A DNA stretch of 64,000 bases from Thamnaconus septentrionalis (GCA_009823395.1 CM020514.1:62001-126000), one strand, 5' to 3'. Shown: positions 47,561-57,671, counted from the stretch's first letter. Numbers and translations are program-made. The notes: generated by a model from the sequence alone, not told the origin.

Positions 47561-47804
47561 TTTTTTTCCTTTTTGATTTTGTCTGACTAATTATTCCAGC
47601 GAATCTTATGGACTGTATAGGAGAGGCAAGAATCAGCTTGGGCTTCAGCTTGCTGCTTTTTCCTTCACACAGTTGTTATGTTTTTGTTGTTGTGAGTCTT
47701 TATAATGTGCACATTTGTTTTGGAAGCTTCTTTTTCATTGTTGTCAGTTGATTGCACAAGATTGATTGAATTTACACTGACAACGAAAATCAACTATTCA
47801 ATCA

Positions 47805-47905
47805 TTAATGATGATGATGATGATGAAGATGATGGTGACGATGATGATGATGATGGTGATGATGATGATGGTGATGATGACGATGATGATGATGATGATG
47901 ATGGA
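47805..47905. repeat. (GAT)n/(GGTGAT)n minisatellite
   Basis: GAT units with interspersed GGTGAT and GAC variants, placed about 35 bases before the NLR exon acceptor. Confidence 0.97.
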
Positions 47906-47941
47906 AGCAGCAACTTCTCATTCTGCTCTCCTTCATTGCAG

Positions 47942-48112
47942 ACTTTATGATGAACTCTCAGGGCTTCATTGTGCAGTGGTGTCTTCAGCTCTGAAGTCCA
48001 GCCCCTCCCACCTCACACTGCTGGACCTGAGTGGCACCACCCTGAAGGATCCTGGAGTAAAGCTGCTCTGTGCTGGACTGCAGAGTCCAAACTGCAGACT
48101 GGAAGTTCTCAG
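47942..48112 (+). pseudogene. Leucine-rich-repeat exon of a fish NLRC3-like gene
   Basis: A CTTCATTGCAG acceptor and a GTCAGT donor enclose 171 bases, the usual length of one NLR-C LRR exon. They encode [40 protein letters not shown] and [15 protein letters not shown], an LRR pair of ribonuclease-inhibitor type. No stop occurs inside. The exon is on the same strand as the short exon at 43875, about 4 kb downstream, with two LINE fragments between them. Further LRR, B30.2 or NACHT exons are not seen before the BEL element begins. I call it a remnant. Confidence 0.75.
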
Positions 48113-48565
48113 GTCAGTTCTTGCTTTCTACTGGTGGACAGTGTGTGTCAGCCGATGACAACTGGTGTGTAACGCTGCTCAGTGTGAAGACTTTGAAGCA
48201 GATATTAAAGACTCATCTAGACAAAGTGGATGTTGTTGATATTTTCATGTCAACAATCTGCAGCCAGAAAAGACTTTGGATGGTGGAAGAAAGTGTGGAA
48301 ATGTCTCCAGTCACTTTGGAGCTCAATGGAAGTTGTTGATTGGTGATAAAGGTCACATGACTGAGCAGAAGATCCTGTGAAGAAATATTAGAGGCAGATT
48401 AATAGTGCAGCAGTATTTCTTCATCTTGTCCTTTGAATGTGTTTGACTTGTAACGAGACTCTGATGACTGAAAACAGCCACGAGCACACAAAGGACTCAC
48501 TGATTATTTTCCGTCTTCACTGCTCATTGGCTGCACACTGACTGACACACTGCTGTTGTTATTGT
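48113..48565. other. No recognisable feature
   Basis: Follows the LRR exon donor; intron-like. No coding signal is seen. Confidence 0.5.
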
Positions 48566-48765
48566 GTGTGCAAAACATGCAGTCAAAAACATCCAACCGT
48601 TCTTCACATTAATAAGAGTGAGACAGCAGATACAAGACCAGAACCTGTCAAAGTAACGGTTAGCACCTCCACAGGACTCGACAAGGAGTCTGCAGCATGC
48701 TCGTGTGCTGAAACATGTGGCCGTACAGGGGCCGGGAGTGACCGCTGTGTGTTATCTGTTCTGCG

Positions 48766-50931
48766 GTGCAAGTCAAATCTGCAAAGGGTGGCCAGATAAT
48801 AGAGACCTACGCGTTCTTGGATCCAGGCAGCTCAGCCACTTTCTGCTCAGAGCGATTAATGCAACAACTTCTTCTCAACGGAAGACGAACCCACTTCCTT
48901 CTACACACAATGGGACAAGAAAGAGTGGTGCCAGCATATTCACTCTTTGGTTTAGAAGTGTCCGGTATTAACGATAATGTGTTTTATGAACTTCCAGAAA
49001 CCCTCACACAGAAAAACATGCCTGTAAGCGCTGGTCATATTGTGACAAGAGGAGATTTGACAAGGTGGCCACATCTGTCAAAGTTAGAGATGCCAGAAAT
49101 AAAGGCTGGTGTTGACCTGCAAGCCATGTATCACCAAGTCAGGGTCCCAGAAGAAGACAGAGACTTCCTGCGGTTCCTGTGGTGGCCCAAAGGGGACCTC
49201 AACCAGGGTGTGTCAGAGTTCCGCATGACTGTCCATCTGTTTGGTGCTGTCTCATCTCCCAGCTGTGCCATCTATGCGCTGAGGAAAGCTGCTGAAGACA
49301 ACCAGGCCAACTGTCCGAGAGAGGTCATCCAGACAGTAAGGAAGAATTTCTATGTGGACGACTGCCTAAAGAGTGTGGCATCTGAGGAAGAAGCGGTGGC
49401 AATGGTGAAGCAGCTGACCACCCTCTGTCAGAAAGGAGGATTCACGCTGACGAAATGGGTCAGCAACAGTCGGCATGTACTGCAAGCGGTGCCTGAGGAG
49501 CATCGTGCTACTGGCCTAAAGGAGCTTGACATGGATAGAGACGAACTTCCCAATGGCAGAGCCCTTGGTTTGCAGTGGTGTGTTGAGGAGGATACATTCA
49601 AGTTCCAAATGACAGTACACCAGAGGTCATGCACTAGGCGTGAAATGTTGTCTGTTTCTATTTCAGTGTATGATCCGCTCGGCTTTCTTGCACCCGTGTT
49701 GCTGCCTGCTAAGATCATCCTGCAAGAGTTGTGCAGGAGAAACGTTGGATGGGATGATGTCATACCTCGGGACCTCTTGCATCAGTGGACGACGTGGCTA
49801 GAGGAGTTAGAAACGCTACCCAGGTTCCAGATCAGCAGATGCATCAGGCCCAAGGATTTTGGAGACATCGTCCGGGCCCAGCTTCAGCATTTCTCAGATG
49901 CTAGTGAGGTAGGGTATGGGGCAGTCACGCACCTTAGGATGCAGAACAGCCAGGATGACATCCATGTTGCGTTCCTAATGGGCAAGGCCAGAGTAACGCC
50001 TTTAAAGTCTGTCAGCATTCCCCGCCTAGAGCTGACTGCCGCAGTCCTTGCTGTTCGTGTAGATATGATGCTGAAAGCGGAGCTTCAGATTCCTTTTCAG
50101 CACTCTGTTTTTTGGACGGATAGCACCTCGGTGCTCAAATACGTGAAGAATGAGGACAAGCGTTTTCACACCTTCGTGGCAAACAGGGTCACAACCATAC
50201 GGGAGTCAACCACACCGTTGCAGTGGCGTTACATCAGCTCCAAGGAAAATCCAGCGGATGACGCATCCAGAGGTCTGAAGGTCCGGGATCTAATTGATCA
50301 TAATAGATGGGTAGATGGTCCAAGGTTCCTGTGGAAGCCTGAAGAGGACTGGCCAGCTGACTGGGAAGACACAGTGATCACAGCAGGCGACGCAGAAGTT
50401 AAGAAGGAAGCTTCTGTGAACACAGTTAATGTGAACGGGTCGCCTGATTGTGTCACTCGTCTTATTATGTACTTCTCAGACTGGAGGAGGCTGAAGATAG
50501 CAGTAGCTTGGTTTTTGAAGCTGAAGTTGATACTTCTGAGCCGGACCCGCAGAAGAAGGAAGTCCGAGACCTCAACTGCCAACATGCGAAAGTGTCCAGT
50601 GCCCACAAGACAAGGTTTGACCGCTGATGAGCTGCGTGAGTCCGAACTCGCCATAGTTCGTTTCTGCCAGCAGCAGAGGTTCAAAGAAGACATTGCTACC
50701 TTGGCATCAGGGAAGAGTGCAGTGAGCAGACACAGTGTGCTCTACAAGCTGGACCCACATCTAGATGATGGGCTCCTAAGAGTTGGAGGGCGACTGACAA
50801 GGGGTTCTCTGCCTGAGGAAGCCAAACACCCACTTATTTTAGCTAAAGACCAACACGTAGCCACTCTTCTCCTGCGAGATATTCATCAACAGCTTGGCCA
50901 TAGCGGTCGAATCACATGTTATCCACGCTAA
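48766..50931 (+). CDS. BEL/Pao Pol (protease remnant, RT, RNase H)
   Basis: A 721-codon open frame. Residues about 10-75 fit a Pao-type retropepsin (YAFLDPGSSATFCSERLMQQ). A jump at about residue 110 leads into the RT palm (DLQAMYHQVRVPEEDRDFLR), which implies a deletion of the first RT motifs. The catalytic box reads KNFYVDDCLKS near residue 190. The connection domain follows (SVYDPLGFLAPVLLPAKIIL), then an RNase H-like part (FSDASEVGYGAV, ELTAAVLAVR, WTDSTSVLKYV) and the linker before integrase. The start codon is not natural because the frame joins an upstream deleted Gag. The protein cannot be fully functional, since it lacks the RT N-terminal fingers. Confidence 0.92.
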   Translation: MQVKSAKGGQIIETYAFLDPGSSATFCSERLMQQLLLNGRRTHFLLHTMGQERVVPAYSLFGLEVSGINDNVFYELPETLTQKNMPVSAGHIVTRGDLTRWPHLSKLEMPEIKAGVDLQAMYHQVRVPEEDRDFLRFLWWPKGDLNQGVSEFRMTVHLFGAVSSPSCAIYALRKAAEDNQANCPREVIQTVRKNFYVDDCLKSVASEEEAVAMVKQLTTLCQKGGFTLTKWVSNSRHVLQAVPEEHRATGLKELDMDRDELPNGRALGLQWCVEEDTFKFQMTVHQRSCTRREMLSVSISVYDPLGFLAPVLLPAKIILQELCRRNVGWDDVIPRDLLHQWTTWLEELETLPRFQISRCIRPKDFGDIVRAQLQHFSDASEVGYGAVTHLRMQNSQDDIHVAFLMGKARVTPLKSVSIPRLELTAAVLAVRVDMMLKAELQIPFQHSVFWTDSTSVLKYVKNEDKRFHTFVANRVTTIRESTTPLQWRYISSKENPADDASRGLKVRDLIDHNRWVDGPRFLWKPEEDWPADWEDTVITAGDAEVKKEASVNTVNVNGSPDCVTRLIMYFSDWRRLKIAVAWFLKLKLILLSRTRRRRKSETSTANMRKCPVPTRQGLTADELRESELAIVRFCQQQRFKEDIATLASGKSAVSRHSVLYKLDPHLDDGLLRVGGRLTRGSLPEEAKHPLILAKDQHVATLLLRDIHQQLGHSGRITCYPR

Positions 50932-51799
50932 GGAGAAAATACTGGATCCCAGGTGCCAATTCAGCAGTGAGGAAATTGATATCGAGATGCAGCTCCTGCA
51001 GAAGGCATAATGGTCGAGCAGTGGTGCAGAAGATGGCAGACCTACCAAAGGAGAGGATTCTCCCGGACCTTCCACCATTTACCAACGTAGGTGTTGACTA
51101 CTTTGGACCAATAGAGGTGAAGAAGGGACGAGGAACAGTCAAGCGGTACGGCGTGGTATTCACTTGTTTGTCCAGTAGAGCGGTCCATCTGGAAGTTGCA
51201 AGCTCATTAGATACAGATGCGTGCATTAATGTGTTGCGCCGGTTCATCAGCAGAAGAGGTCAAGTTGCTCACATACAATCTGATAATGGCAAATAGAAGG
51301 GGTGCTGCAACAGAAGGGAATTAAATGGAGCTTCAATCCTCCAGCAGGATCACACTTCGGTGGGGTGTGGGAGCGTATTGTTCGTATGATCAAGAAGATT
51401 CTGAGCTCAGTTCTTCGACAGCAAAGATTGGATGATGATGGACTCCACACAGTCATGTGTGAAGCTGAGGCCATTCTAAATGACCGGCCAATCACCAATC
51501 TATCTGATGATCCAAACGACCTGGAACCGTTGACTCCCAATCACATCCTGCTTTTGAAGGGAAAGCCATCTGTCCCACCAGGGCTCTTCGATCAACATGA
51601 CCTGTATATAAAGAGGAGGTGGAAACAGGTACAATACATCTCAGACCTCTTCTGGAAGCGGTGGATCCGTGAATATTTGCCATTAATACAAGAGAGACAG
51701 AAATGGAATAAAGAGCAACCAAATCTCAAGCAAGGAGACATTGTCACGGCCACGTGGCTCGTGGCCGCTTGCAAGAGTCTTGAAGACATTCCCAGATAA
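50916..51799 (+). pseudogene. BEL/Pao integrase, two frames
   Basis: The first frame (to 51296) gives the zinc-binding end ISRCSSCRRHNGRAV and the core start VGVDYFGPIEVKKGRG, with the first aspartate. It then reaches AHIQSDNGK with the second aspartate and a stop. The second frame (51302-51799) resumes after a deletion at LQQKGIKWSFNPPAGSHFGG and VWERIVRMIKK, which holds the expected glutamate, then EAILNDRPITNLSDDPNDLE and a DUF5641-like tail. The segment between DNG and LQQKG that normally follows in this family is missing. The first frame also overlaps the end of pol in another phase. Confidence 0.88.
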
Positions 51800-52035
51800 G
51801 AAGGGACTTGTACGCTCAGTGCGTCTGCAAACAAAGAACAGCATTATTGAAATGCCTGTCGCTAAGCTTTGCTTGCTACATGAGTCATCAGGCTAGCAAA
51901 TGGGAGTTAAGCATAGGTATCTTTACAAACATAAGGTGTCTGTGCATTATTATGTATGTGTTTTGTTTGTTTGTTGGTTATGGTTTTTTACTTTTCACAT
52001 ATGGGAATTGTACTGTCAGTGTGCCATTACAATTA
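51800..52035. other. BEL 3' untranslated region
   Basis: Between the integrase stop and the polypurine tract. T-rich, with no frame resembling env. Confidence 0.6.
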
Positions 52036-52045
52036 GGGGCCGGGG
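52036..52045 (+). promoter_or_regulatory. Polypurine tract of the BEL element
   Basis: The purine-rich GGGGCCGGGG lies immediately before the TG start of the LTR, where plus-strand priming is expected. The two internal C make it imperfect. Confidence 0.5.
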
Positions 52046-52345
52046 TGTAAGAGCCATTCTCTGCCATTGTGTTTGTCCACAAGGTGGCACTCCAGTTTAA
52101 TTGGTGTCACACCCATTTAAGTTGGAGCAACAACACAGGTGTTAGAGGTTGCCTGATGGGTGGAGCACCAACAGTTTCCGACCGCACTGCTACATCAGGC
52201 GTTGTCTGCATCATCGAGCGGGGTCCAATGAATTGTTTGTTGCATGGGTCAAGGTGATTTGCAATAAACCCGTCTTTGCAAACAAATAAATCTCGTCATC
52301 TTTTGTGGACATCAACGATGCGACTTGTAGCAAGCGCGTCGAACA
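52046..52345 (+). repeat. 3' LTR of the BEL element
   Basis: About 300 bp starting TGTAAGAGCC and ending CGAACA, the TG..CA form of LTRs. It contains AATAAA signals at 52264 and 52286 and a GT-rich stretch. A CTCF-like CCACAAGGTGGCAC lies at 52077. There is no second copy in the window to confirm the limits. Confidence 0.6.
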
Positions 52346-52639
52346 GGTGCCCAACGCGCAACCATCTCAGGGGCTTCAAGCGGTAGGCTTAGCCTCTACA
52401 ATATGTGTGTTCCATTTAATGGCAAGCCGATCACCAAACGACAGTAAGTAACAATAAACTACACACGCGTAAGAAGAGCGGACGATAACAACAATAATAT
52501 TTGAAAAAACCAAAAAAACAAAAACAAAGCTGAGGACCCAACAAAGGCGGGGCTCAAACCCGCGTCGCAATGTAGAAAATAAATAAATCCAGCATTTTAG
52601 TCTCTACTCCATCAACTGCCACGTTCGAACTGCAATGCA
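52346..52639. other. No secure feature
   Basis: Minus strand has a B-box-like GGGTTTGAGCCCCGCC near 52550 that might belong to a decayed tRNA-derived SINE. No partner A box at proper spacing is convincing. Confidence 0.35.
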
Positions 52640-53035
52640 GCAGCAGTGATTAAGAAGAGTCCAGGACTACGTCACTAGTCATAGCAGGCAGCAGTCGTCT
52701 AGATTAACTTGCTACCCTGTGTTATGTTGTTTTATGGGGTAATTCACAACTTAACATCGCCCATTTAACCTTCTGAACGGAGCGGACACTCTTAGGCATC
52801 GCGTCGACCCCAAACACCAGTAAAAAAAAGAATTGTATACTTCGCCGTTGGCTCACTTTTAAGCGCGACTACGAATTGCTCTGATCTAGGTGTTGTCAAC
52901 AGTGCGCTGCTCTCTCCGTCCACCCTCCCCTCCTCCCCCCACCGCCGCTCACCTCTTAGTTGAACGCCAGCGATGGACTTCATCTCGTGTCTGACCATAT
53001 GAACTTACATTTTCTGTCATTATATAAAGTACTAC
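52640..53035. repeat. Dispersed repeat, pair of 11350-11700
   Basis: Same orientation as its partner. It contains GACCCCAAACACCAGT, AATTGCTCTGATCTAGGTG and GCGCTGCTCTCTCCGTCCAC. Confidence 0.6.
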
Positions 53036-53639
53036 GTTTCAGCTGTTCAGCAAGTTTTTAAAGATCGAGGAAATAAAGAAAGTTAAGTTGTACACAAGTT
53101 GTCCCACTTCAAAAGATGAAAGGCATGTGATGCTCACCATGGGTACACTTCAACTTTGAGAGACAGATTGTGTTGAAAGAAAAAGAAAAAAAAATCCAGG
53201 AAAATGCATTGTATGATTTTCAAAGAATTTATTGATATCATGGTGCAGAAAATGGGTATTTCATCAATAAAAAAAAAAAGTTCACCTCAATACATTGTAA
53301 TGCAACACTGGCTGGCTGGTGCTCTCCAAAATAAATAAATAAATAAATAAAAATCAAATTAAACACAAAGTGGTCACAAAAAATCCTTCTCCAAGTCAGG
53401 CCTGTTCATACATTCCCAGTGGAACCAAAATGTGCATCCTACACATTGGACCTGAAATAAAATAAAAAGCATGTTAGACATTTCTTGTGAATAAAGAAAA
53501 ATTACAAAATTCTTACCCATTGGATGACTGGAGAATCCATGTCCCCACATTCCTCATTGCCGCAAATGCGGCAAAGCTCTCCTAAATTGTCTGTATAAGG
53601 TACAAAATGAATTACAGCAGATTCCAGAAGCCTTAAGAC

Positions 53640-54260
53640 AATTCATACACAGTCAACTTACCAGAGTTGTCGAAAAGGATTTGAGCCATTTCTGGCGAAT
53701 TTCTGCGATAGCAGGTGGATCGTTGAAAACACAAGTGGCTCTCCTTTCAGGAGCAATTCTGAAATCTTAGAGGAAACAAAGTGAGTGACATCTTGTAAAA
53801 TGTTCAATGTCAATTTCAAACACTTACTTTGCAAATTATAACCCGCAAGATGTTCCATCCTTCTGAGTGGGGTGTGGAACTGTCTCGCAGTTCCAGCGAG
53901 AAATATTAGTCATGTGATTTCATAATGCTCTAAAACAGACAAACAAAACGTATGCAAGTGTGTATTTTATCAATATATTCCTTAGCCATTTGTGTGAAGA
54001 GATTGGCCTACCTTGTTGAGTCCCTGCACCAACGCAGTTGTTCAGCCGTTGCGCCAAAGGGGTCGATGAAAATGGCTCCCGCCTCACTTGGATACATGAC
54101 CTTTTACAGGAAGCAGACTATAAAGCATACTTCAATGCCATGTTGTAATTGTTCATATTAAAACATAGTACACTTACCACGAGCAGCCAGTGATTGTTCT
54201 CACAGACTGCCCCAACTAAACAATCCCACTCGGAGATGTTGAGCTGCAAGTAACCATAAT
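53640..54260 (-). pseudogene. C48 (Ulp1-type) cysteine protease exons, copy B
   Basis: Exons on the minus strand give LNISEWDCLVGAVCENNHWL with the catalytic histidine (NHWLLV, about 54185). VMYPSEAGAIFIDPFGATAE follows with the catalytic aspartate (about 54080). Then comes ISRWNCETVPHPTQKDGTSC, with glutamine and cysteine in the Q-x5-C spacing of Ulp1/SENP proteases (about 53870). The last part is FVSSKISELLLKGEPLVFST. The full catalytic set His/Asp/Gln/Cys is visible. Such proteases cleave SUMO-like modifiers; the role inside a transposon is unclear. Intactness across all splice junctions could not be verified, so pseudogene is a cautious label. Confidence 0.7.
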
Positions 54261-54489
54261 TTCAGCGGTCAAGAAGCCAGACTTAAACTATCAACTTGTA
54301 AATTGTGAAGCTTACCTTTTTCATTTTTTTCACAGAGCCTTTCCATATTTCCGTCATGGCAAATGAATCGATAACATGCAACTTCTATTGAACTTGAGTC
54401 GTTAGCCAGTGGAAAAAACTGTTTAAAATCTGGACACGAGGAAGAGGAAATGAACATTTTTTATTTAACGTTCAACAACAAGAATCTCA

Positions 54490-55410
54490 TCAAGATGTTG
54501 GCGACTTCACCTCACTGACGAGCTCTTTGTTGGGGGCCAAGGTTTTAATGTCCTCTGTGAATAATTTGTAAGGGCCGTATTTGGCCCAAATGATCTCCGC
54601 TTTTGCAGCTAGAATGTTATTGACCGCTGAAAATTTGCAACATTTTATGAGGTACAGATATACTTCAATATGACAAATCATAGTGGGTAGCCTGAGACTT
54701 ACCTCTGGTGGGACATGCAGTATTTCTTGCCTCAGTTGGAGCACTACATTGAACCAGAGGAGAACTTGCAATTCTTTTCAGTTTTTCAGGAATTCTCTCC
54801 TCTGGTTCAATGTAGTGCTCCAACTGATCAATGTTCGCTGTAGTTTTGGCCCTTCCCCTTGTTAGGGTGACCAATTTCTCGTCGATTGCACTCACAGTAA
54901 ATGGCCCCAACATATCTGGAGCCATTTTTCCTCCTTTGCGCTGTTCCTCTCTGATGTTCTTTTTTAGGATCTTGTCCCCAATGCCAAATTCCACATTCAG
55001 TCCTTTCAGTAATTTTCTCTTTGCAATTCTTTCTTGGCTCTTCGCGACATTTTGCTTCACGTCCTCAAACGTGTCAGGAAGGGCCTTCAGCCGCTCAAAT
55101 GGGTCCTCGTTTTGGAGGAGGCTCTCCACCTTCTCATGTGTAACCTCGTATAACAGAGTAACAGACTTTACAGTATTTCCAATGTATCCAGTTCAGTCAG
55201 CATAATTTTATGAAGTTATTTTTTCTTTCTTACCACATATTCATCTGGCACCTCTGAGGGGTATTTGGCCTCTCTGCCAAACATTAAAAAAATGGGCTGT
55301 ATTTCGTTGTCAGTTGTTTTTTTGACCGGAGACCAAACATTGTCGCCAGCAGACGTTTGTCCCAGGATCTCGGCTTCAGTCTTGCGATCTTATTCAGTGA
55401 CCTGAAAAGA
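54490..55410 (-). pseudogene. Integrase C-terminal linker region, copy B
   Basis: Minus-strand frames read LNKIARLKPRSWDKRL and FGLRSKKQLTTKYSPFF (55400-55260). The best frame (55129-54665) has KVESLLQNEDPFERLKALPD, KRKLLKGLNVEFGIGDKILK, KGGKMAPDMLGPFTVSAIDE and the linker NIDQLEHYIEPEERIPEKLK. It includes the GPF-type beta module typical behind Gypsy-class integrases (MLGPFTV). The stretch at 54700-54815 contains a short inverted duplication of CCTCTGGTTCAATGTAGTGC that could be a repair scar. A last exon gives EIIWAKYGPYKLFTEDIKTL. Confidence 0.7.
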
Positions 55411-55464
55411 ATGTTTCATAGAATCACTTGTTTCAACGTAGAAGATGTGGAAAAAGAAAGCAAC

Positions 55465-55863
55465 TTACCTCTGTATGGTGCCATTCAGCTTTTCCACCAA
55501 ACCGTTTGTCTGGGGGTGGTAAGGTGAGCAAAAGCTCCGTTGAATGTTTAATTGAGCACACAAGTTCCGATTTACCTGTTGATCCATTGAACAGAAACAG
55601 GTGCATGATATAAAGCTCAGGAATATAGCAATGGACAGTTTGGTTCTTACCTTATTTTTGAACTCTGTGCCCTGATCTGTAAGCAGTCTCTGAGGTACAC
55701 CATATGTGTATATAAATTTCAGAATACAACTGGTGACCTCTTCTGCTGATTTATTTTTCAGAGGGTAGGCTTCTGCCCATTTGGTAAAATAATCAACCAT
55801 TACACAAATGTATTGATTACCGTCCTCTGTCACAGTCAGGCGCATCAAGTCCATTCCGACCAA
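55465..55863 (-). pseudogene. Gypsy-type integrase core, copy B
   Basis: The frame starts with VGMDLMRLTVTEDGNQYICV, where the aspartate of MDL is the first catalytic residue. It continues MVDYFTKWAEAYPLKNKSAE, GVPQRLLTDQGTEFKNK with the second aspartate, an intron of about 70 bases bounded by GTAAGAACC and TCAACAG, and FCSPYHPQTNGLVEKLNGTI with the glutamate. All three DDE residues are present, and reading through the intron accounts for the odd stretch after EFKNK. Confidence 0.8.
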
Positions 55864-55934
55864 CTCAAATGGTTGTTGGACCTTAAAGAAATAAATTGTT
55901 AGACAAAGGTTGCCGAGAGTGATGTCATTATTTG

Positions 55935-56340
55935 TGCAGGTGTGCTGTCGAGCTTACAGTGATCGGCGTGTACTGGGCTCGTTCTTTAAGAGATGCTCGT
56001 TTTGCCTGGCAATCTGGGCACTGTGCTATCCAGAGAGAGCAAGTATTGATGCACATTGAACAGATGTATGAATTTACATGAATTGGACATTTGTTATGAC
56101 GTAATTAATGAAATATTAAAATGTTACATACCCATTTTCGGATATCAGCTTGCATGCCAGGCCGGTATTAACGGGTAGTGGATGGCATTGTGGGTTTTTT
56201 CAACCCCACAATGCGCACCAATGCTGCTGCAATGGAACTCTTTGAAAATTGTGTCTGCCTCTGTGGCAGAGAGCACCACCTTTGCCATGTGTTCATGTGG
56301 TTTCCGGCGACAAATATAATACAGAATTCCATCTAATTGG
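55935..56340 (-). pseudogene. Integrase zinc-binding exons, copy B
   Basis: Minus-strand pieces give YYICRRKPHEHMAKVVLSAT, EADTIFKEFHCSSIGAHCGV, EKTHNAIH and, after an intron, CPDCQAKRASLKERAQYTPI. Together they supply the HHCC zinc-binding arrangement of Gypsy-type integrases. A stop in the middle (before YPKMG) shows that the copy is damaged. Confidence 0.7.
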
Positions 56341-56420
56341 TAACAAGAAGGTTAGAGAGAAACATCTTTCTACTTTAAACATCTAAACTTACATTAGTTT
56401 CACACTTACCTTTGAGGACA

Positions 56421-56620
56421 AAATTTGTTGCTCTTCTTTTAATAGTGTGTCGCTGTGTCATTGTCGAATTTGTTGGGAAGGAATTATGGACTTTGTAGCC
56501 CATAATTTACCTCACAATTTTCGGATCCATTTTTCTTCTGTCTCGTCTATCAGTCAATCTCGTCGTTCTGTCAGTCTCCTCTCATCCAGAAATGAGCCAT
56601 ATCATTATATACACTGCTAA
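56421..56620. other. No recognisable feature
   Basis: Moderately AT-rich with TCTGTCTCGTC and TCAGTC phrases. No gene is visible. Confidence 0.5.
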
Positions 56621-56623
56621 TCA

Positions 56624-56735
56624 ATCAACTTTTATTTGTCCCAGCTGTCATAGGGCCGATCAAGGTTATGACCTTCTTGCTGTGAGGCCACAGGGCATAG
56701 CAGGGACAGCTGGGACAACTAAAAGTTGATTGATC
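56624..56735. repeat. Foldback element with 30-base arms
   Basis: ATCAATCAACTTTTATTTGT followed by CCCAGCTGTC at the left matches, in reverse complement, the stretch ending ACTAAAAGTTGATTGAT at the right with one mismatch. The loop of about 50 bases includes GACCTTCTTGCTGTGAGGCC, a scrap that matches the head of the V-SINE. It is likely a small foldback or a rearranged SINE. Confidence 0.75.
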
Positions 56736-56759
56736 AAAAGATTAGAATAAAGGGAAAAC

Positions 56760-56800
56760 AATCACACCTGTGATTTAATAAATCAATCAGGTGTGATTGA
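56760..56800. repeat. Short inverted repeat
   Basis: CAATCACACCTG and its reverse complement CAGGTGTGATTG around an AT-rich loop, directly beside the foldback element. Confidence 0.75.
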
Positions 56801-56811
56801 TTTCTGGATGA

Positions 56812-57003
56812 GATATATATACAGTATATATAGATATATATATCTGTATACAGATGTATATACAGAATATGTATACATCTGTATACATATCTGTATACAT
56901 GTATGTATACAGATGTATATACAAAATATGTATACATCTGTATACATATTCTGTATACATATCTGTATACAGATGTATATACAGATGTATATACAGGATA
57001 TGT
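56812..57003. repeat. Palindromic TATACA/CAGATG minisatellite
   Basis: Units such as GTATACAGATGTATATACAG alternate with their reverse complements, giving a strand-symmetric tandem array. Confidence 0.9.
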
Positions 57004-57365
57004 TGTCACGACTCGGCTCTTAAAAAGCCATGACAAAAGGGAACATGCGGTTGGTCAATGCAAAAGAATATTGATTTATTCAAATAAATCACAAAAACTA
57101 AAGGGGATGTGTATTATGGCTTTGTCAGTGTGTCTGCTGTTGTTTGCAAATGTTAGTGTGATGCATGCAAGTGTTGAAGAGTGTGAAATGAAATTAGATA
57201 GGCCTAAGCCTCAAAATAAAAGATTAACGAAAATGTATAGAGGAGCAGATCTGTCGGATGCTGGAGAGAGAGCGGCTGGGTGCTGACTGCCGGCTTTATA
57301 GGTCTTGGGGAGACTGGCCAGGTGCTCCCCAATCACAGTAAACCCCGCCCACTGCGAGACCTGCT

Positions 57366-57402
<37 letters not shown>

Positions 57403-57660
57403 GAAAACACAAAGCAGGCTCGGCAATGGGTGGCCGTCACACCCCCCTCCATAAAAACGGGGTCCACCCCGGACCTCAAAATAAATAATAACCATTACTT
57501 TTTTATCTCTTGATAAACGTTAACAAATTCTTTTTTTTTTTCTATGCTTACCAGAAATAGGTGTTCCCTTGATGCTCACTATTAGCCCACTACGCCCTCC
57601 CCCTCTGCAACCTGGTACCAAGGAAGTAAATTAAGACGGGCAAAGCATAGGGTACAAAGA
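57004..57660 (-). mobile_element. Gypsy-type LTR/3' region
   Basis: Begins TGTTGTCACGACTC, contains TTTATTCAAATAAATC near 57075 and an AC repeat at 57369-57401. It ends near GTCACACCCCCCTCCATAAA, in a style common at the ends of fish Gypsy elements. It is immediately followed by the RNase H piece of a Gypsy pol on the same strand. LTR borders are not proven. Confidence 0.45.
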
Positions 57661-57671
57661 AAACATCAATG

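Larger units (their letters stand above)
48566..52345 (+). mobile_element. BEL/Pao LTR retrotransposon, 5'-truncated
   Basis: In order it contains a Gag zinc-knuckle remnant (CKTCSQKHPTVLHI at 48569), protease, RT, RNase H and integrase frames, a polypurine tract and a 3' LTR. No 5' LTR or capsid part is present, so the element was truncated or rearranged on the left. Confidence 0.92.
53400..56420 (-). mobile_element. Integrase/C48 protease element, copy B (Ginger-like)
   Basis: Minus-strand order: zinc-binding integrase exon (56340 to 55950), core exons (55863 to 55465), a linker region (55410 to 54490) and a C48 protease in several exons (54480 to 53640). Donors GTAAGAACC (after EFKNK), GTAAGTTGC (after TIQR) and GTAAGTG (after NHWLLV) fit vertebrate splicing. 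Intron-containing Gypsy-like integrase genes with an extra cysteine protease are known from Ginger DNA transposons and domesticated relatives. Terminal repeats were not found. Compared with copy A this copy is better preserved and points the other way. Confidence 0.75.

Noticed and set aside
47705..48158. Acidic or methionine-rich frames upstream of the LRR exon
   Set aside because: They translate the GAT minisatellite; only the part after the splice acceptor at 47942 is credible.
48766..50931. A host gene with a 721-residue product
   Set aside because: The motifs are those of BEL/Pao Pol, and an LTR follows downstream.
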